Source of the DNA: Ancrocorticia sp047501485
Lineage (GTDB): Bacteria; Actinomycetota; Actinomycetes; Actinomycetales; Actinomycetaceae
Length of the DNA: 64,000 nucleotides
Direction: 5' to 3'
NCBI GenBank assembly: GCA_047501485.1
Contig: JAZDRN010000004.1
Span: forward strand, 1 to 64,000
The notes under the pieces were generated by a model, which worked only from the letters and a program-made list of their open reading frames with translations, did no database searches and was not told the origin of the DNA. Of the stretch, positions 33,078 through 42,380 are shown one piece after another. The stretch's first letter is position 1. The number at the start of each line of letters is the position of its first letter. Both the position numbers and the translations under genes were made by a program.

Positions 33078-35513
33078 ATGAGCATTGGGACGAGCCAGGT
33101 AACCGGCGTGCTGAAATCCGCGGTGAAGAAGAAGATCCGGCCGGTGCCCTTCCCGGCTGATCCCGGTGACTTGCCACAACTGCAGCGTGGGGTCGAAGCC
33201 GATGCCTCCCAGGTGGTCAAGCTTGAAGATTTCTTGGCGGCAACGAGACCTGGATCCGTTCGGCATGATCCACGGGATGCAGTTGGATCGCTGGCCGCGC
33301 GTGCAACCGCCGCTGAATCCGCTGCGTCACCCGCCGCAGTCGCTCCCGCGCTACTTCATACGCTCTGTTTTCCCACGACACTCGATCTCCTGACCAGCCC
33401 CGCACTGCCCACGCAACCGCTGGGTCTCGTCGTAACGAGCCAGTCTTGGACTCTCTTCACTCCCGTGCACGTTGGTGAACCGCTGCTGCTCAATGCCAAG
33501 GTGACGCGGTTGGAACGAAACGAGGATGGGGTAGTGCTCATCGTCGAATGCGTGCTCAGCCGCAACGAAGAGGTTTGCTATGTGGAGCAGACTCGCTATC
33601 TCTCCCGATCGGGTTCCGGTTCGCCTGCCGTCTTAGAATCAGGGCGGGCTACCTCGGACTCCCACGCCGCTGGGATGGCCGAAGATAGGCCCCAGACATC
33701 GGATCAAGACGTTACCGTCGCGCCCATACCCGATCACCGGGCCGCGTTCGGTCTCAATGAGGCCGGCAAGCTGGACGTTGGTCAGAGGCCTGCGCTGACG
33801 ACGGCGCGTTTTACCCAGGGTGCGGCGCGCCAATGGGCAGGTCTCAGTGGCGATGCCAATCCCATTCATCTGTCAGGCCTGGCAGCCCGAGCATTCGGCT
33901 ATCGCAAGGCCCTCCTGCACGGAGCGGCAATAGACGCGTGGGCTGCTAGTACGCTGGGCATTGACGGAGAGCATCCCTGTTCGGGAGCGGTGTCGTTCAG
34001 GGCACCGGTTCTTCTCCCGGTCGATCTTGAGCTTGTCCCGCTGGAAGAGGGAAGGTTCGCGGTGCTTGAGAAGCGTACCGGAAGAGACCTCGTGCATCTG
34101 ACATATTCGGGCGACGACATTGAAGGAGCCAACGCGCTCGAGGGCGGCCCGGGCACCATTCTCCTGCCACGTCGAGAGGGGCGTCTGAGCAGTACCGTGG
34201 TTGCACAGGGAATGTGTGCCGGCGCCGCTGCGGCCTTCCCGAGGGTGCGCAATGTCATCGAGGAAGCAAGTCCCTGGCGTCGTGCGTATCGCGAGGCGAT
34301 GACCTCGCTGAGTGGAATCGATGCTCCCCAAAACGGGCCACGCTGCGCTCGCGACGGCCTGAACGCCATGCATTCGCTGCTCCATTTCGCGGACGGCCGA
34401 CCAATCGGGCAGGCCTGGCTGGATCGGCCCGCAAACAGCGGGGGTCTGATCGTAGGAACGGCTGAACCGTCGTCTGAGTTGGAGCTCCGGTTTCCGGAGA
34501 AAACGCTGCGTGGAGACGAGCTACTCGCGGAACTGTCGGCCTGGCAGGCGGCCGGTACTATCCAGCCTGGCGCTCGATCTGCGTTGGCGGAAATCGTAGC
34601 CCGTCCCGAAATCCTCGATTTTTCGGGTTACACATTTGTGTGCCTGGGAGCGGGGGCGGAGCTCTCTCCAGCTCCCCAGCTTCTGAGATGGGGAGCGAAT
34701 GTCGCTGCAGTGATGCGGCCGGGAACCGACCGGGCCAAAAAGCTGCGGCAGATTGCCGACCAATCGGCGGGGCGTCTCTACATTCCGTCAGATGACGCTT
34801 GTGACCTGGTGCGTGAGCCGGAAAGGGTGGCCGGATGGGCCGCGGACTTGCCGGGCCGCCTTGTCGTCGTTGAAACGCTGTATGCGCCGGGCTCGGAGTT
34901 TCTGCTGGCTGCTGCGGGTGCGGACATCGTCGAAAAACTCATCTGCGCAGTTCGCGCAGACACGGTCTTAGCGTGGATCGGGAGTCCGACGGATGCTTAC
35001 CTCTTGGCTGGACTCCCGGTCAGTGAAACCCTCGCGGAAGGGCGTCGGGTGCGAGTGATGGCGGAAGGATATGCGCGGCTTCGCAGATTGCGGCCCGCGC
35101 GTATCGATGGGGTGTATCCGGGTTTCGTGGATGTGCAGGGACCGAATTACGCCGCGGCCAAACGTATCGGACGGTGGCGCGCGACGGTCGAGCGCGCCGA
35201 AGGAAGGCAGATCTCGTACAACGTCGGCCCGATGTCGCTGACCCGTTCCGTTTTGGACTCGGGAGTGTTGCGGGCCGCATATGGAGGTATGGAGAAGCTG
35301 GGAATGCCAGCACTGCCAGCGGATGTCTCGGCTACCTTGATGGCGGCCTTGCTCGCGTGGGACTTAGAGCATCCGGAAGCGACCGCGCAATCGGACAGCT
35401 TCCTCACGGATAAAGCGGTGGATAGCGGCCTGTTGACGCGTCCATATGAACCGAACGGTCTGATGGGGCTTGCCGTGGCATTGGGTGCGCGGCAGGTATT
35501 CGGAAAAGAGTAG
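33078..35513 (+). CDS. MaoC-type hotdog dehydratase fused to Rossmann-like domain
   Basis: An 811-residue protein. Residues ~90-180 look like a first hotdog half; residues 240-345 contain the MaoC/hydratase-2 signature GLSGDANPIHL...ALLHG with catalytic Asp259 and His264. This is the layout of HtdX/FAS-type 3-hydroxyacyl-thioester dehydratases. From about 430 on a second region has a Rossmann-like element FSGYTFVCLGAGAELSP...LLRWGANVAAVMR (515-546) and ends in a conserved-looking Met/Leu-rich segment. I do not recognise that part; it may be an NAD(P)-dependent reductase, which would join dehydration and reduction in one chain. GAGAGG seven bases before ATG 33078 fixes the start among three adjacent ones. 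Confidence 0.65.
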   Translation: MSIGTSQVTGVLKSAVKKKIRPVPFPADPGDLPQLQRGVEADASQVVKLEDFLAATRPGSVRHDPRDAVGSLAARATAAESAASPAAVAPALLHTLCFPTTLDLLTSPALPTQPLGLVVTSQSWTLFTPVHVGEPLLLNAKVTRLERNEDGVVLIVECVLSRNEEVCYVEQTRYLSRSGSGSPAVLESGRATSDSHAAGMAEDRPQTSDQDVTVAPIPDHRAAFGLNEAGKLDVGQRPALTTARFTQGAARQWAGLSGDANPIHLSGLAARAFGYRKALLHGAAIDAWAASTLGIDGEHPCSGAVSFRAPVLLPVDLELVPLEEGRFAVLEKRTGRDLVHLTYSGDDIEGANALEGGPGTILLPRREGRLSSTVVAQGMCAGAAAAFPRVRNVIEEASPWRRAYREAMTSLSGIDAPQNGPRCARDGLNAMHSLLHFADGRPIGQAWLDRPANSGGLIVGTAEPSSELELRFPEKTLRGDELLAELSAWQAAGTIQPGARSALAEIVARPEILDFSGYTFVCLGAGAELSPAPQLLRWGANVAAVMRPGTDRAKKLRQIADQSAGRLYIPSDDACDLVREPERVAGWAADLPGRLVVVETLYAPGSEFLLAAAGADIVEKLICAVRADTVLAWIGSPTDAYLLAGLPVSETLAEGRRVRVMAEGYARLRRLRPARIDGVYPGFVDVQGPNYAAAKRIGRWRATVERAEGRQISYNVGPMSLTRSVLDSGVLRAAYGGMEKLGMPALPADVSATLMAALLAWDLEHPEATAQSDSFLTDKAVDSGLLTRPYEPNGLMGLAVALGARQVFGKE

Positions 35514-35930
35514 CTATCTGAGTCTTCTACAGACTCGCGGATGGTTTATAGATTCGCGACGACTGCCGGGTTTGAGCGACCACCCAGCTTGTGCAACCGG
35601 GGAATGCCCTTCAACTGGGGGCTTGGTTTATTTGTCGCTGCAGACCATGATCCGATCTTGAAGCCAATATCTTCGCATGTCTCGAAGATGAATCTTCGGA
35701 CATACTCATCGGTCGGGGTTGGGGCAGCCTCTTCCTCATCCTCGGCAATTCGAGCAAGCTCGATTGCGCTCGGATTTGGCAGCTGCGCTGCCTTCGACCC
35801 TCTCCTTGATCTCGGAAGTGAAAACGGGTTTTCACTTCTCTCGATCTTCGTCGGGGTTTTTAACAGCTGCGCTGCTTTCAACCACTTCCTCATCCTCGGC
35901 AATTCGAGCAAGCTCGATTGCGCTCGGATT
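35514..35930. repeat. duplicated region downstream of tRNA-Pro
   Basis: A 47-bp sequence is present twice in direct orientation, identical, at 35731-35777 and 35885-35931; shorter shared pieces (CAGCTGCGCTGC, TTCGTCGGGGT) follow in the same order, so the unit seems duplicated with divergence. The distal copy abuts the tRNA-Pro 3' end. A reverse-strand frame (35546-35974) crosses both copies but in different frames, so it is not a stable gene. A perfect 11-base hairpin GAAGTGAAAAC / GTTTTCACTTC (35815-35838) may terminate tRNA transcription. Confidence 0.65.
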
Positions 35931-35933
35931 TCG

Positions 35934-36006
35934 TCGGGGTAGCGGGACTCGAACCCACGGCCTCCCGCTCCCAAAGCGGGCGCGCTACCAACTGCGCCAT
36001 ACCCCG
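35934..36006 (-). tRNA. tRNA-Pro(UGG)
   Basis: Reverse strand: acceptor CGGGGTA with TACCCCG, D arm GCGC/GCGC around AGTTGGTA, anticodon stem CCCGC/GCGGG with loop TTTGGGA (anticodon TGG), T arm with GTTCGAGTC, discriminator A. CCA is not encoded. Confidence 0.93.
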
Positions 36007-36144
36007 TGACCCAAAGTGGGACTAGCCCATACTAGGCGATATCGGGGTACTCCGCATGCTCGCCATCCACGATTGATACCGGTTCTACATCACACCGCCG
36101 TGATGTGCGTCCGGCCCGCGCAACCTGCTATTCTCATGGGGCAC

Positions 36145-36218
36145 GCGAGTGTAGCTCAATGGTAGAGCCTCTGCCTTCCAAGCAGATTACGCGGGTTCGA
36201 TTCCCGTCACTCGCTCCA
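36145..36218 (+). tRNA. tRNA-Gly(UCC)
   Basis: Acceptor GCGAGTG with CACTCGC, D arm GCTC/GAGC, anticodon stem TCTGC/GCAGA with loop CTTCCAA (anticodon TCC), T arm with GGTTCGATTC, discriminator T and an encoded CCA. A -10-like TATTCT lies about 12 bases upstream. Confidence 0.95.
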
Positions 36219-36222
36219 ATGG

Positions 36223-36256
36223 AACCGGTATCTCGATCAGACGAGGTACCGGTTTT
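36223..36256 (+). terminator. terminator of tRNA-Gly
   Basis: AACCGGTA and TACCGGTT pair, with an inner CTCG/CGAG stem, followed by TT; it starts four bases past the tRNA. Confidence 0.75.
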
Positions 36257-36267
36257 GCCATATATCT

Positions 36268-36309
36268 ATGAGCCAGAAGTTCGTCATGATGAGCCAGAAG
36301 TTCGTCATG
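36268..36309. repeat. 21-bp perfect tandem duplication
   Basis: Two back-to-back copies of a 21-base sequence starting ATGAGCCAGAAG (36268 and 36289). Each begins with ATG and the frame is conserved, but no ribosome site or continuing gene is seen. Confidence 0.8.
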
Positions 36310-36449
36310 CTCTCCCGGACCGAGGTGTTTTCCCGAAGAGGGGCAACCGTGCTCGAGGGGCGCTCGGGATGAGCGCTCTTTCCTGTCGGGAAAGGCCCGG
36401 CGGCGGCGAAAGAGTAGGAAACGGCGAAACGACTATATAGGATCGATGC

Positions 36450-36623
36450 ATGGTTGGTTTCCTCGTCACTTTGCTGGTCATCTGGGTCGTCCTCTCCGTC
36501 GTGGGGTTCATCGTCAAAGGACTGCTTTGGCTTGCCGTCCTCGGTATCGCCCTCTTCCTGCTCACCGCGGTGTGGCTGTGGTTCAAGGGCCGTCGAGACG
36601 GAAGAGCGGCCAACATGCGGTAG
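36450..36623 (+). CDS. small two-helix membrane protein
   Basis: A 57-residue protein, MVGFLVTLLVIWVVLSVVG..., with two hydrophobic segments (residues ~3-21 and ~25-45) and a basic tail FKGRRDGRAANMR. AGGAT lies about eight bases before the ATG. Very small hydrophobic proteins of this make-up are widespread in actinobacteria, without known function. It is monocistronic and lies between tRNA-Gly and the convergent lipid-kinase-like gene. Confidence 0.65.
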   Translation: MVGFLVTLLVIWVVLSVVGFIVKGLLWLAVLGIALFLLTAVWLWFKGRRDGRAANMR

Positions 36624-36688
36624 GTACCTGGGGTCCAGCGTTCTCCACACGGGAACGAACGCTCCGCACGGGATGAAGTGGCGACGCC

Positions 36689-37555
36689 CTACACCAGCAC
36701 TGAGACCGCCTCCGGCTCTACGGTGAAGACGGCGGGCAGGTCGGCAAGATGCTCCCCATCGGCGTAGATCGGCAAGGCGCTGTCACTGCTCACCTGTATC
36801 CGGTGGGCTTCCTTCTGGAATACCCCACGCATCTTCACATGGGAGCCGTTGAAGATGCGCAGCAGCGCGGGAACGACGACTGGGATCGGGCGGCCCTGTA
36901 TGGCTGTCATCTCCAGGATGCCGTCGGTGAGGGAGGCGCCGGGGCAGATGCGCATGCCCCCTCCGATTGACTGCGAGTTGCCGATGGCCACATTCCAGCT
37001 GCGGAGGCTGCCGTGGCGCCCATCGATGCGAATGTGGAACAAAGCGGGCCGATAGCGTAGAAGTGCCCGAATCACTCCCAGGATATATACCGCGGTTCCT
37101 CGTAGCCAGGGAGTCTGGTTGGCCACTTGATTCGCGTAGGTGCCGATGCCGATGCATGCCACGCCCACGAAAAAACGTCCGTTGCAGCGTCCGACGTCGA
37201 TACGGGTCTCGCTGGTGAAAGGCCCGAGCCTTCGCGCGGCGACCAGTGGATCGACGGGAATGCCGAGCGTCCGCACCAGATCGTTCCCACGCCCACCGGA
37301 GAGAGGGGCGACGACGGCGCCCGATTCATAGGCTCCCGCGAGAGCCCGGGCCAGTACGCCGTCGCCGGCAAGCACCGCAACGGTTTGCCCAGACTCGCAT
37401 TCGCGCAGAATGTCCGTTGCATGGTCAATGGATTCTGTACGCTGCACCGTGACGTCCCACCCGTTCTCCGCAAGTGCGCGGCGCACGGGTGATTCCAAAG
37501 TCGCTGTCCTGCCACCGTTGGCGGCGGGGTTGACCACCAGGAGAAGAGGGCGCAT
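36689..37555 (-). CDS. diacylglycerol kinase/LCB5-like lipid kinase
   Basis: A 288-residue member of the DAGK catalytic-domain family. LLLVVNPAANGGR opens the nucleotide domain; the glycine motif normally GGDGTxxE is here AGDGVLARA, and P-x-GTGND is LSGGRGNDLVRTLG. The C-terminal part GGGMRICPGASLTDGILEM is typical. The usual Thr and Glu of the GGDGT motif are missing, so activity is uncertain. GGAG lies seven bases ahead of ATG 37555; the frame is open to 37663. Members phosphorylate diacylglycerol or related lipids at the membrane. Confidence 0.78.
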   Translation of the reverse strand: MRPLLLVVNPAANGGRTATLESPVRRALAENGWDVTVQRTESIDHATDILRECESGQTVAVLAGDGVLARALAGAYESGAVVAPLSGGRGNDLVRTLGIPVDPLVAARRLGPFTSETRIDVGRCNGRFFVGVACIGIGTYANQVANQTPWLRGTAVYILGVIRALLRYRPALFHIRIDGRHGSLRSWNVAIGNSQSIGGGMRICPGASLTDGILEMTAIQGRPIPVVVPALLRIFNGSHVKMRGVFQKEAHRIQVSSDSALPIYADGEHLADLPAVFTVEPEAVSVLV

Positions 37556-37719
37556 GGGGAGACTCCTACTCGAACGCGTCTGGTTGCACGAGGCTGACCG
37601 GCAACATGGGCCAGCATAGCCTGGTTGACGAGAGCTCAAGGCCGTTCGGGCTTCCGAGGACAATGCGAGGGAGGGGACACCCAGATAGGCATCCCCTCCC
37701 TCGCGCGCCTTCCGGTTCG

Positions 37720-39894
37720 CTACTGTGCGGCTCCCGCGAATTGGGACATGTAGAGACGGTAGTAGGCTCCCTCGGCGGACATCAGGCCGGCGTGGCTTCC
37801 CTGCTCCACGATCGATCCGTCTTCCATCACCAGGATGGTGTCGGCGTCGCGAATCGTCGAGAGACGGTGCGCGATGACGAAGGATGTACGATCGCGTCGG
37901 AGGGCGGCCATCGCCTCCTGCACCAGCACCTCCGTGCGGGTGTCCACCGACGACGTCGCCTCATCCAGGATCAGCAGCGCCGGATCGGCCAGGAACGCGC
38001 GAGCGATCGTCACCAGCTGGCGTTCGCCGGCTGAGATGTTGCCGCCGTCGTCCTCGACGACCGTCTCGTACCCGTCTGGCAGCGAACGAACGAAGCGGTG
38101 CACGTAGGTGGCCTTGGCCGCGGCAATCACTTCCTCGTCGGTGGCATCGAGGCGACCGTAGCGGATGTTGTCCATGATGGTCCCCTTGAAGAGCACCGCA
38201 TCCTGAAGCACCATGCCGATCTGGCCTCGTAGTACGCCGCGATCGAGCCTGCGGGTATCGACGCCGTCGAGCAGGATACGGCCCGAATCGACCTCGTAGA
38301 AGCGCATGACCAGATTGACGAGGGTGGTCTTTCCCGCGCCAGTCGGCCCGACGATCGCCACCGTCTGGCCGGATTCGGCCGTCAACGAGAGGTCGGTGAT
38401 GAGTGGTTTGTCAGGGGAGTAGGAGAAGGAGACGTGCTCGAACTCGATCTTCCCTTGGACGGGCTGAGAGAGCTGCGCTGGGCGCAGGACCTTCCCGGGC
38501 GTTCCGGTCTCCTCGCCTTTCGCGGCGGCCGATTCCTCGAGCCGTCCCTCCAGCTCCAGAACCGAGAGATCCGGTTCCTCCTCGTCAGCGTCCAGCAGCT
38601 CGAAGATGCGCTCGGCGGAGGCGACACCGGAGATCAGCATGTTCGCCATCGAGGCAACCTCACCCAGGGGCTGGTTGAACTCACGCGAATACTGGATGAA
38701 CGCGGTGACGGCACCCAAGGTCATCTGACCGGAGGCAACACGCAGGGCACCGACAACCGCGATGCCCACGTACCCCAGGTAACTGACCCACTGCATGATC
38801 GGCATGATCATGCCGGAGAAGTACTGCGCCTTGAACGACGCCTCGTAGAGCTCCCCGTTGCGTTCGTCGAATTGCTTGCCCATGGCATCGGACTGGCCGA
38901 AGGCGGTGATGATCTCGTGTCCCGTGAAGGACTCCTCGATCGTCCCGTTGAGTCGGCCGGTGTTGCGCCATTGGGCGGCGAACAGCCGCTGCGACTTCGT
39001 CCCGATGATGCCCACGACGATGGCGGACAACGGCAGTGCAACCAGGGCGATAAGGGCCATCAACCAGGACAGGTAGAACATCATGGCGGTGATACCGATG
39101 ATGGTCAGCGCGCAATAGATGAGGCTTGTGAATGCCTGCTGCAGCGCGGCCTGGACGTTGTCCACGTCGTTGGTCGTCCGCGAGAGCAGGTCACCGCGCT
39201 GGTTGCGATCGAAGTACTGCAGTGGCAGGCGGTTGACCTTCGCCTCGATATCTTGACGCAGTTTGTAGACGATGCGCATGACGACGTCGTTGAGCAGCCG
39301 GCCCTGCAGCCACATGAACAGCTGGGCGATCACGTACATGCCCAGCACGATGAGGATCAGACGTGCTAACTCACCGAAGTCGATACCCTGGCCCGGCGTG
39401 AATTCCATGGCCGAGAGCATGTCCGCGATCTGATTCTGCCCCTGCGCACGCAGCCCCTCGATCACCTGTGCGCTGGTGGCGCCGGCGGGCATCTGGGCGG
39501 AGACGACCCCGCCGAAGATGACGTTCATGGCGTCGCCCAGTACGTTGGGAGCCCACACGTTGAACACCACGGCCACGAGAATCATGGCCAGCACGATGGT
39601 CATGGCGATGCGCTCCGTGTTGAAGGTGCCGAACAACCGGATCGCCGACGGCCAGAACGCCTTCGCCTTGCGCGGCGGCGCACCCTCTCCCCAGTCGGAG
39701 ATCTGGACGTTGTCCTGCAGATCGTTGATCTCGCTCTCGGTCAGTTCCTCTTGGGACGACGACGCCTTGGCCCGTTCGGCATTGCCCCGCGCTCTCGCCT
39801 CCTTGGCGGCCCCGCGACGGGAAGTCTTCTTCATGCTGCTGGATTCCTGATCTCCCATGAGCGGATCTTCTGACTTCTTGTGTTTCGGGCTCAT
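37720..39894 (-). CDS. ABC exporter subunit, catalytic half (heterodimer)
   Basis: A 724-residue half-transporter: a long charged N-terminal tail, six membrane helices and an ATP-binding domain. Walker A GPTGAGKTT and Walker B LLILDEATSSVD are intact with the catalytic Glu, but the signature is NISAGERQL rather than LSGGQ. That combination is the catalytic-site half of an asymmetric heterodimer such as TM288 or LmrD. Its start codon overlaps the stop of the partner (ATGA). Substrate unknown; relatives export drugs, lipids or peptides. Confidence 0.88.
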   Translation of the reverse strand: MSPKHKKSEDPLMGDQESSSMKKTSRRGAAKEARARGNAERAKASSSQEELTESEINDLQDNVQISDWGEGAPPRKAKAFWPSAIRLFGTFNTERIAMTIVLAMILVAVVFNVWAPNVLGDAMNVIFGGVVSAQMPAGATSAQVIEGLRAQGQNQIADMLSAMEFTPGQGIDFGELARLILIVLGMYVIAQLFMWLQGRLLNDVVMRIVYKLRQDIEAKVNRLPLQYFDRNQRGDLLSRTTNDVDNVQAALQQAFTSLIYCALTIIGITAMMFYLSWLMALIALVALPLSAIVVGIIGTKSQRLFAAQWRNTGRLNGTIEESFTGHEIITAFGQSDAMGKQFDERNGELYEASFKAQYFSGMIMPIMQWVSYLGYVGIAVVGALRVASGQMTLGAVTAFIQYSREFNQPLGEVASMANMLISGVASAERIFELLDADEEEPDLSVLELEGRLEESAAAKGEETGTPGKVLRPAQLSQPVQGKIEFEHVSFSYSPDKPLITDLSLTAESGQTVAIVGPTGAGKTTLVNLVMRFYEVDSGRILLDGVDTRRLDRGVLRGQIGMVLQDAVLFKGTIMDNIRYGRLDATDEEVIAAAKATYVHRFVRSLPDGYETVVEDDGGNISAGERQLVTIARAFLADPALLILDEATSSVDTRTEVLVQEAMAALRRDRTSFVIAHRLSTIRDADTILVMEDGSIVEQGSHAGLMSAEGAYYRLYMSQFAGAAQ

Positions 39895-41741
39895 ACCGCC
39901 TCCTCCGCACTCAGCTGGGAATCGACGATCTCGCGATAGGTCGAAGAGGTCTGCAACAGTTCCTCGTGCCGCCCGCGCGCTACGATCCGCCCATCCTCCA
40001 GCACCAGGATCTGGTCGGCATGGGTGATGGAGGAAATGCGCTGGGCGACGATGACCACGGTTGCGCCGTCGGTGTACTTCGGTAGCGCGGCTCGCAGCTT
40101 GGCGTCGGTCGTGACGTCCAGGGCAGAGAAGGAGTCGTCGAAAAGGTAGAGGCGCGGCCGTTTCATGAGGGCCCGTGCGATGCACAAGCGCTGGCGCTGG
40201 CCACCGGAGACGTTGGTTCCGCCCTGGGATATCGAGGAGTAGAGGCCGGAGTGCTCGGGAGTCTCGCCCTCCGTCGTCCCGCTTCCGTTCGTCCCGCCAA
40301 CGGTGTCATCGTCGGCGTCGGAGGCCGGTGCGCCCCCTGCCCCTTCTTCCTTCGCGATCCTTTTCAGGCCGCGCTCACGAACGAAATCGGCTGCCTGCGC
40401 GGTCCGCAGTGCATCCCACATCTCATCCTCGGTGGCGTCCGGAGCTCCGAACTGAAGGTTGGAGGCCACCGTTCCGGAGAAGAGATAAGGACGTTGTGGC
40501 ACATAGCCGATGGTGTCGGTCAGGGTCGTGCGATTCAGGGAGGTGACTGCGACGTCGTCGATCAATACCTCGCCGGAGGTGGCGTCATGAAGGCGGGGGA
40601 TGAGACCGAGCAGGGTGCTCTTGCCCGAACCGGTGGCGCCGATGATCGCCGTCGTCGTCCCCGGGGTGACGGTGAAATTGACGTTGTCCAGTACCGGCGA
40701 TTCCGCGCCAGGGTAGGCGAAGGAGACATCGCGGAACTCCACCTTGCCCTCGCGCTGGGCGGGCATGACCGGCGCCGTGGGCTCGGACATGGAGTTGGTG
40801 GTGCTCAGAACCTCGCCGATGCGGCGCGCACAGACCACCGCGCGCGGGAACATCATGAACATGAAGGTTCCCATCATCACCGCGACAAGAATCTGCAGCA
40901 GATACTGCATGAATGCCGTCAGGGCGCCAACCTGCACCAGCTCCTGGTCGACGCGATGCCCGCCGAACCAGAGCACGGCGGCGGTTGCCAGATGCAGGAT
41001 CATGGTGATGATCGGACCCATCAGCACGAACAGGCGGCCGATGCGCACGGAGGTGTCGGTCAGCACGGCATTCGCGTCGGTGAAGAGCTTCGCCTCGTGC
41101 CTCTCCCGTACGAAGGCGCGGACCACGCGGATACCCATGATCTGCTCGCGCATGACGCCGTTGATGGAATCGATGTTGTCCTGCATCCGCTGGAAGAGCG
41201 GCATGAGCAGGCCGACGAGGATACCCACGATGACAAGGAGTATGGGAACCGAGACCCACACGAGCCAGGACAGGCCGGCGTCCTCCTGGACTGCCATGAT
41301 GATCCCGCCGATGGACATGATGGGCACCATGACCATGAAGTTCAGGGCCATGAGTACGACCATCTGAACCTGCTGCACGTCGTTGGTGGCGCGGGTAATG
41401 AGTGTGGGCGCGCCGAAGGTGGAGACCTCCTCGATGGAGAAGGAATCGACCTTGCGGTAAACGCCGGCGCGCATGTCGCGCCCGACCCCCATAGCCGCCT
41501 TGGAACCGCACCAGACCGCCGCGATGGCGGTGATGACCTGTGCGAAAGCGACGGCCAGCATGATGCCGCCGGTGCGCCAGATGTAGTCGGTATCGCCCAG
41601 GGTCACTCCACGATCGATGATCTTGGCGTTGAGGCTAGGTAGATACAGGGTCGCCAGAGTCGATGCCAATTGCAGGACGACGGCAACCGCGATGAGGCCC
41701 ATATAGGGTCTGCTGTATCTTCGGATAAGTTTCCAGAGCAT
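39891..41741 (-). CDS. ABC exporter subunit, degenerate-site half (heterodimer)
   Basis: A 616-residue half-transporter with six membrane helices. Walker A GATGSGKST and signature NVSGGQRQRL are normal, but Walker B reads LYLFDDSFSALD, with Asp in place of the catalytic Glu. Paired with the SAGER signature of the downstream subunit this gives one degenerate and one active ATP site, as in TM287/288. Between the Q-loop region and signature there is an extra Gly/Ala/Asp/Thr-rich insert of about 45 residues. AAGGA precedes ATG 41741. First gene of the two-gene operon. Confidence 0.88.
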   Translation of the reverse strand: MLWKLIRRYSRPYMGLIAVAVVLQLASTLATLYLPSLNAKIIDRGVTLGDTDYIWRTGGIMLAVAFAQVITAIAAVWCGSKAAMGVGRDMRAGVYRKVDSFSIEEVSTFGAPTLITRATNDVQQVQMVVLMALNFMVMVPIMSIGGIIMAVQEDAGLSWLVWVSVPILLVIVGILVGLLMPLFQRMQDNIDSINGVMREQIMGIRVVRAFVRERHEAKLFTDANAVLTDTSVRIGRLFVLMGPIITMILHLATAAVLWFGGHRVDQELVQVGALTAFMQYLLQILVAVMMGTFMFMMFPRAVVCARRIGEVLSTTNSMSEPTAPVMPAQREGKVEFRDVSFAYPGAESPVLDNVNFTVTPGTTTAIIGATGSGKSTLLGLIPRLHDATSGEVLIDDVAVTSLNRTTLTDTIGYVPQRPYLFSGTVASNLQFGAPDATEDEMWDALRTAQAADFVRERGLKRIAKEEGAGGAPASDADDDTVGGTNGSGTTEGETPEHSGLYSSISQGGTNVSGGQRQRLCIARALMKRPRLYLFDDSFSALDVTTDAKLRAALPKYTDGATVVIVAQRISSITHADQILVLEDGRIVARGRHEELLQTSSTYREIVDSQLSAEEAV

Positions 41742-42380
41742 TGATGTCCTTGAATAGCGGTCCAGGAAGGGGCTCAGGGAGACCAACATCGGAGCGTGTT
41801 GAGATCCTGAGTCCTAGACACTGAATGGCGAGTGGTGGGCGCGGAACGCGCACCGCCCGTAGACCACCTGGGCATCCGAAGATGACCACCAGGTGACGTG
41901 ATGACAATGTGCTGGCGTGATTTGATGAATCTCAACACCGATATGGGCGCGATAGCTGCGAAAGAGGAACCGTGCCCAGAGATGATAGCGCCTTGCCGAA
42001 CGCTGTAAGGGCGCCAGACGAACGAAAAGTATCCGGCTGAAAGGCGTTCGAACAAACTGCGGCCCCAATGGTAGACGGTCGGAGCGGAGTTGCGCAATAC
42101 TTCGGGGTCAGCTGCCGAGGGCGGGATCTTGGATTCGGCCCCGTGGAGCTCAGGCTCCATGGGGATGATCACCTCAGTTTGTGGTGGCAGTCTCCAAAGT
42201 AAGAATCGCGACATAGCTGAGGATTGACGTAGGATTGTTCGGTATGCGCGCGCGTTCCAGTGACGCGCGGCGCCCGCGAAAGAGCGGATGGCGAGGCTTC
42301 AGGAGTGAGGCGTCGTTCATCCCAACAACCAGTCCGGACGGCATCCGCCGTCCCCCTCGTCAACTGAGTGGAGAAACCCT
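41742..42380. other. intergenic region between ABC operon and tig
   Basis: About 640 bases. A reverse-strand frame (41774-42214, 146 codons) shows no recognisable protein and is not called. Near tig an inverted repeat CGCGCGT-N7-ACGCGCG (about 42247-42267) may act in its leader. No other feature seen. Confidence 0.4.

Noticed and set aside
35546..35974. 142-codon reverse-strand frame crossing the tRNA-Pro duplication
   Set aside because: It starts inside the tRNA, and the two repeat copies are read in different frames, so it is not a conserved protein.
41774..42214. 146-codon reverse-strand frame between the ABC operon and tig
   Set aside because: No family resemblance and no ribosome site; composition is as expected for a chance frame in GC-rich DNA.
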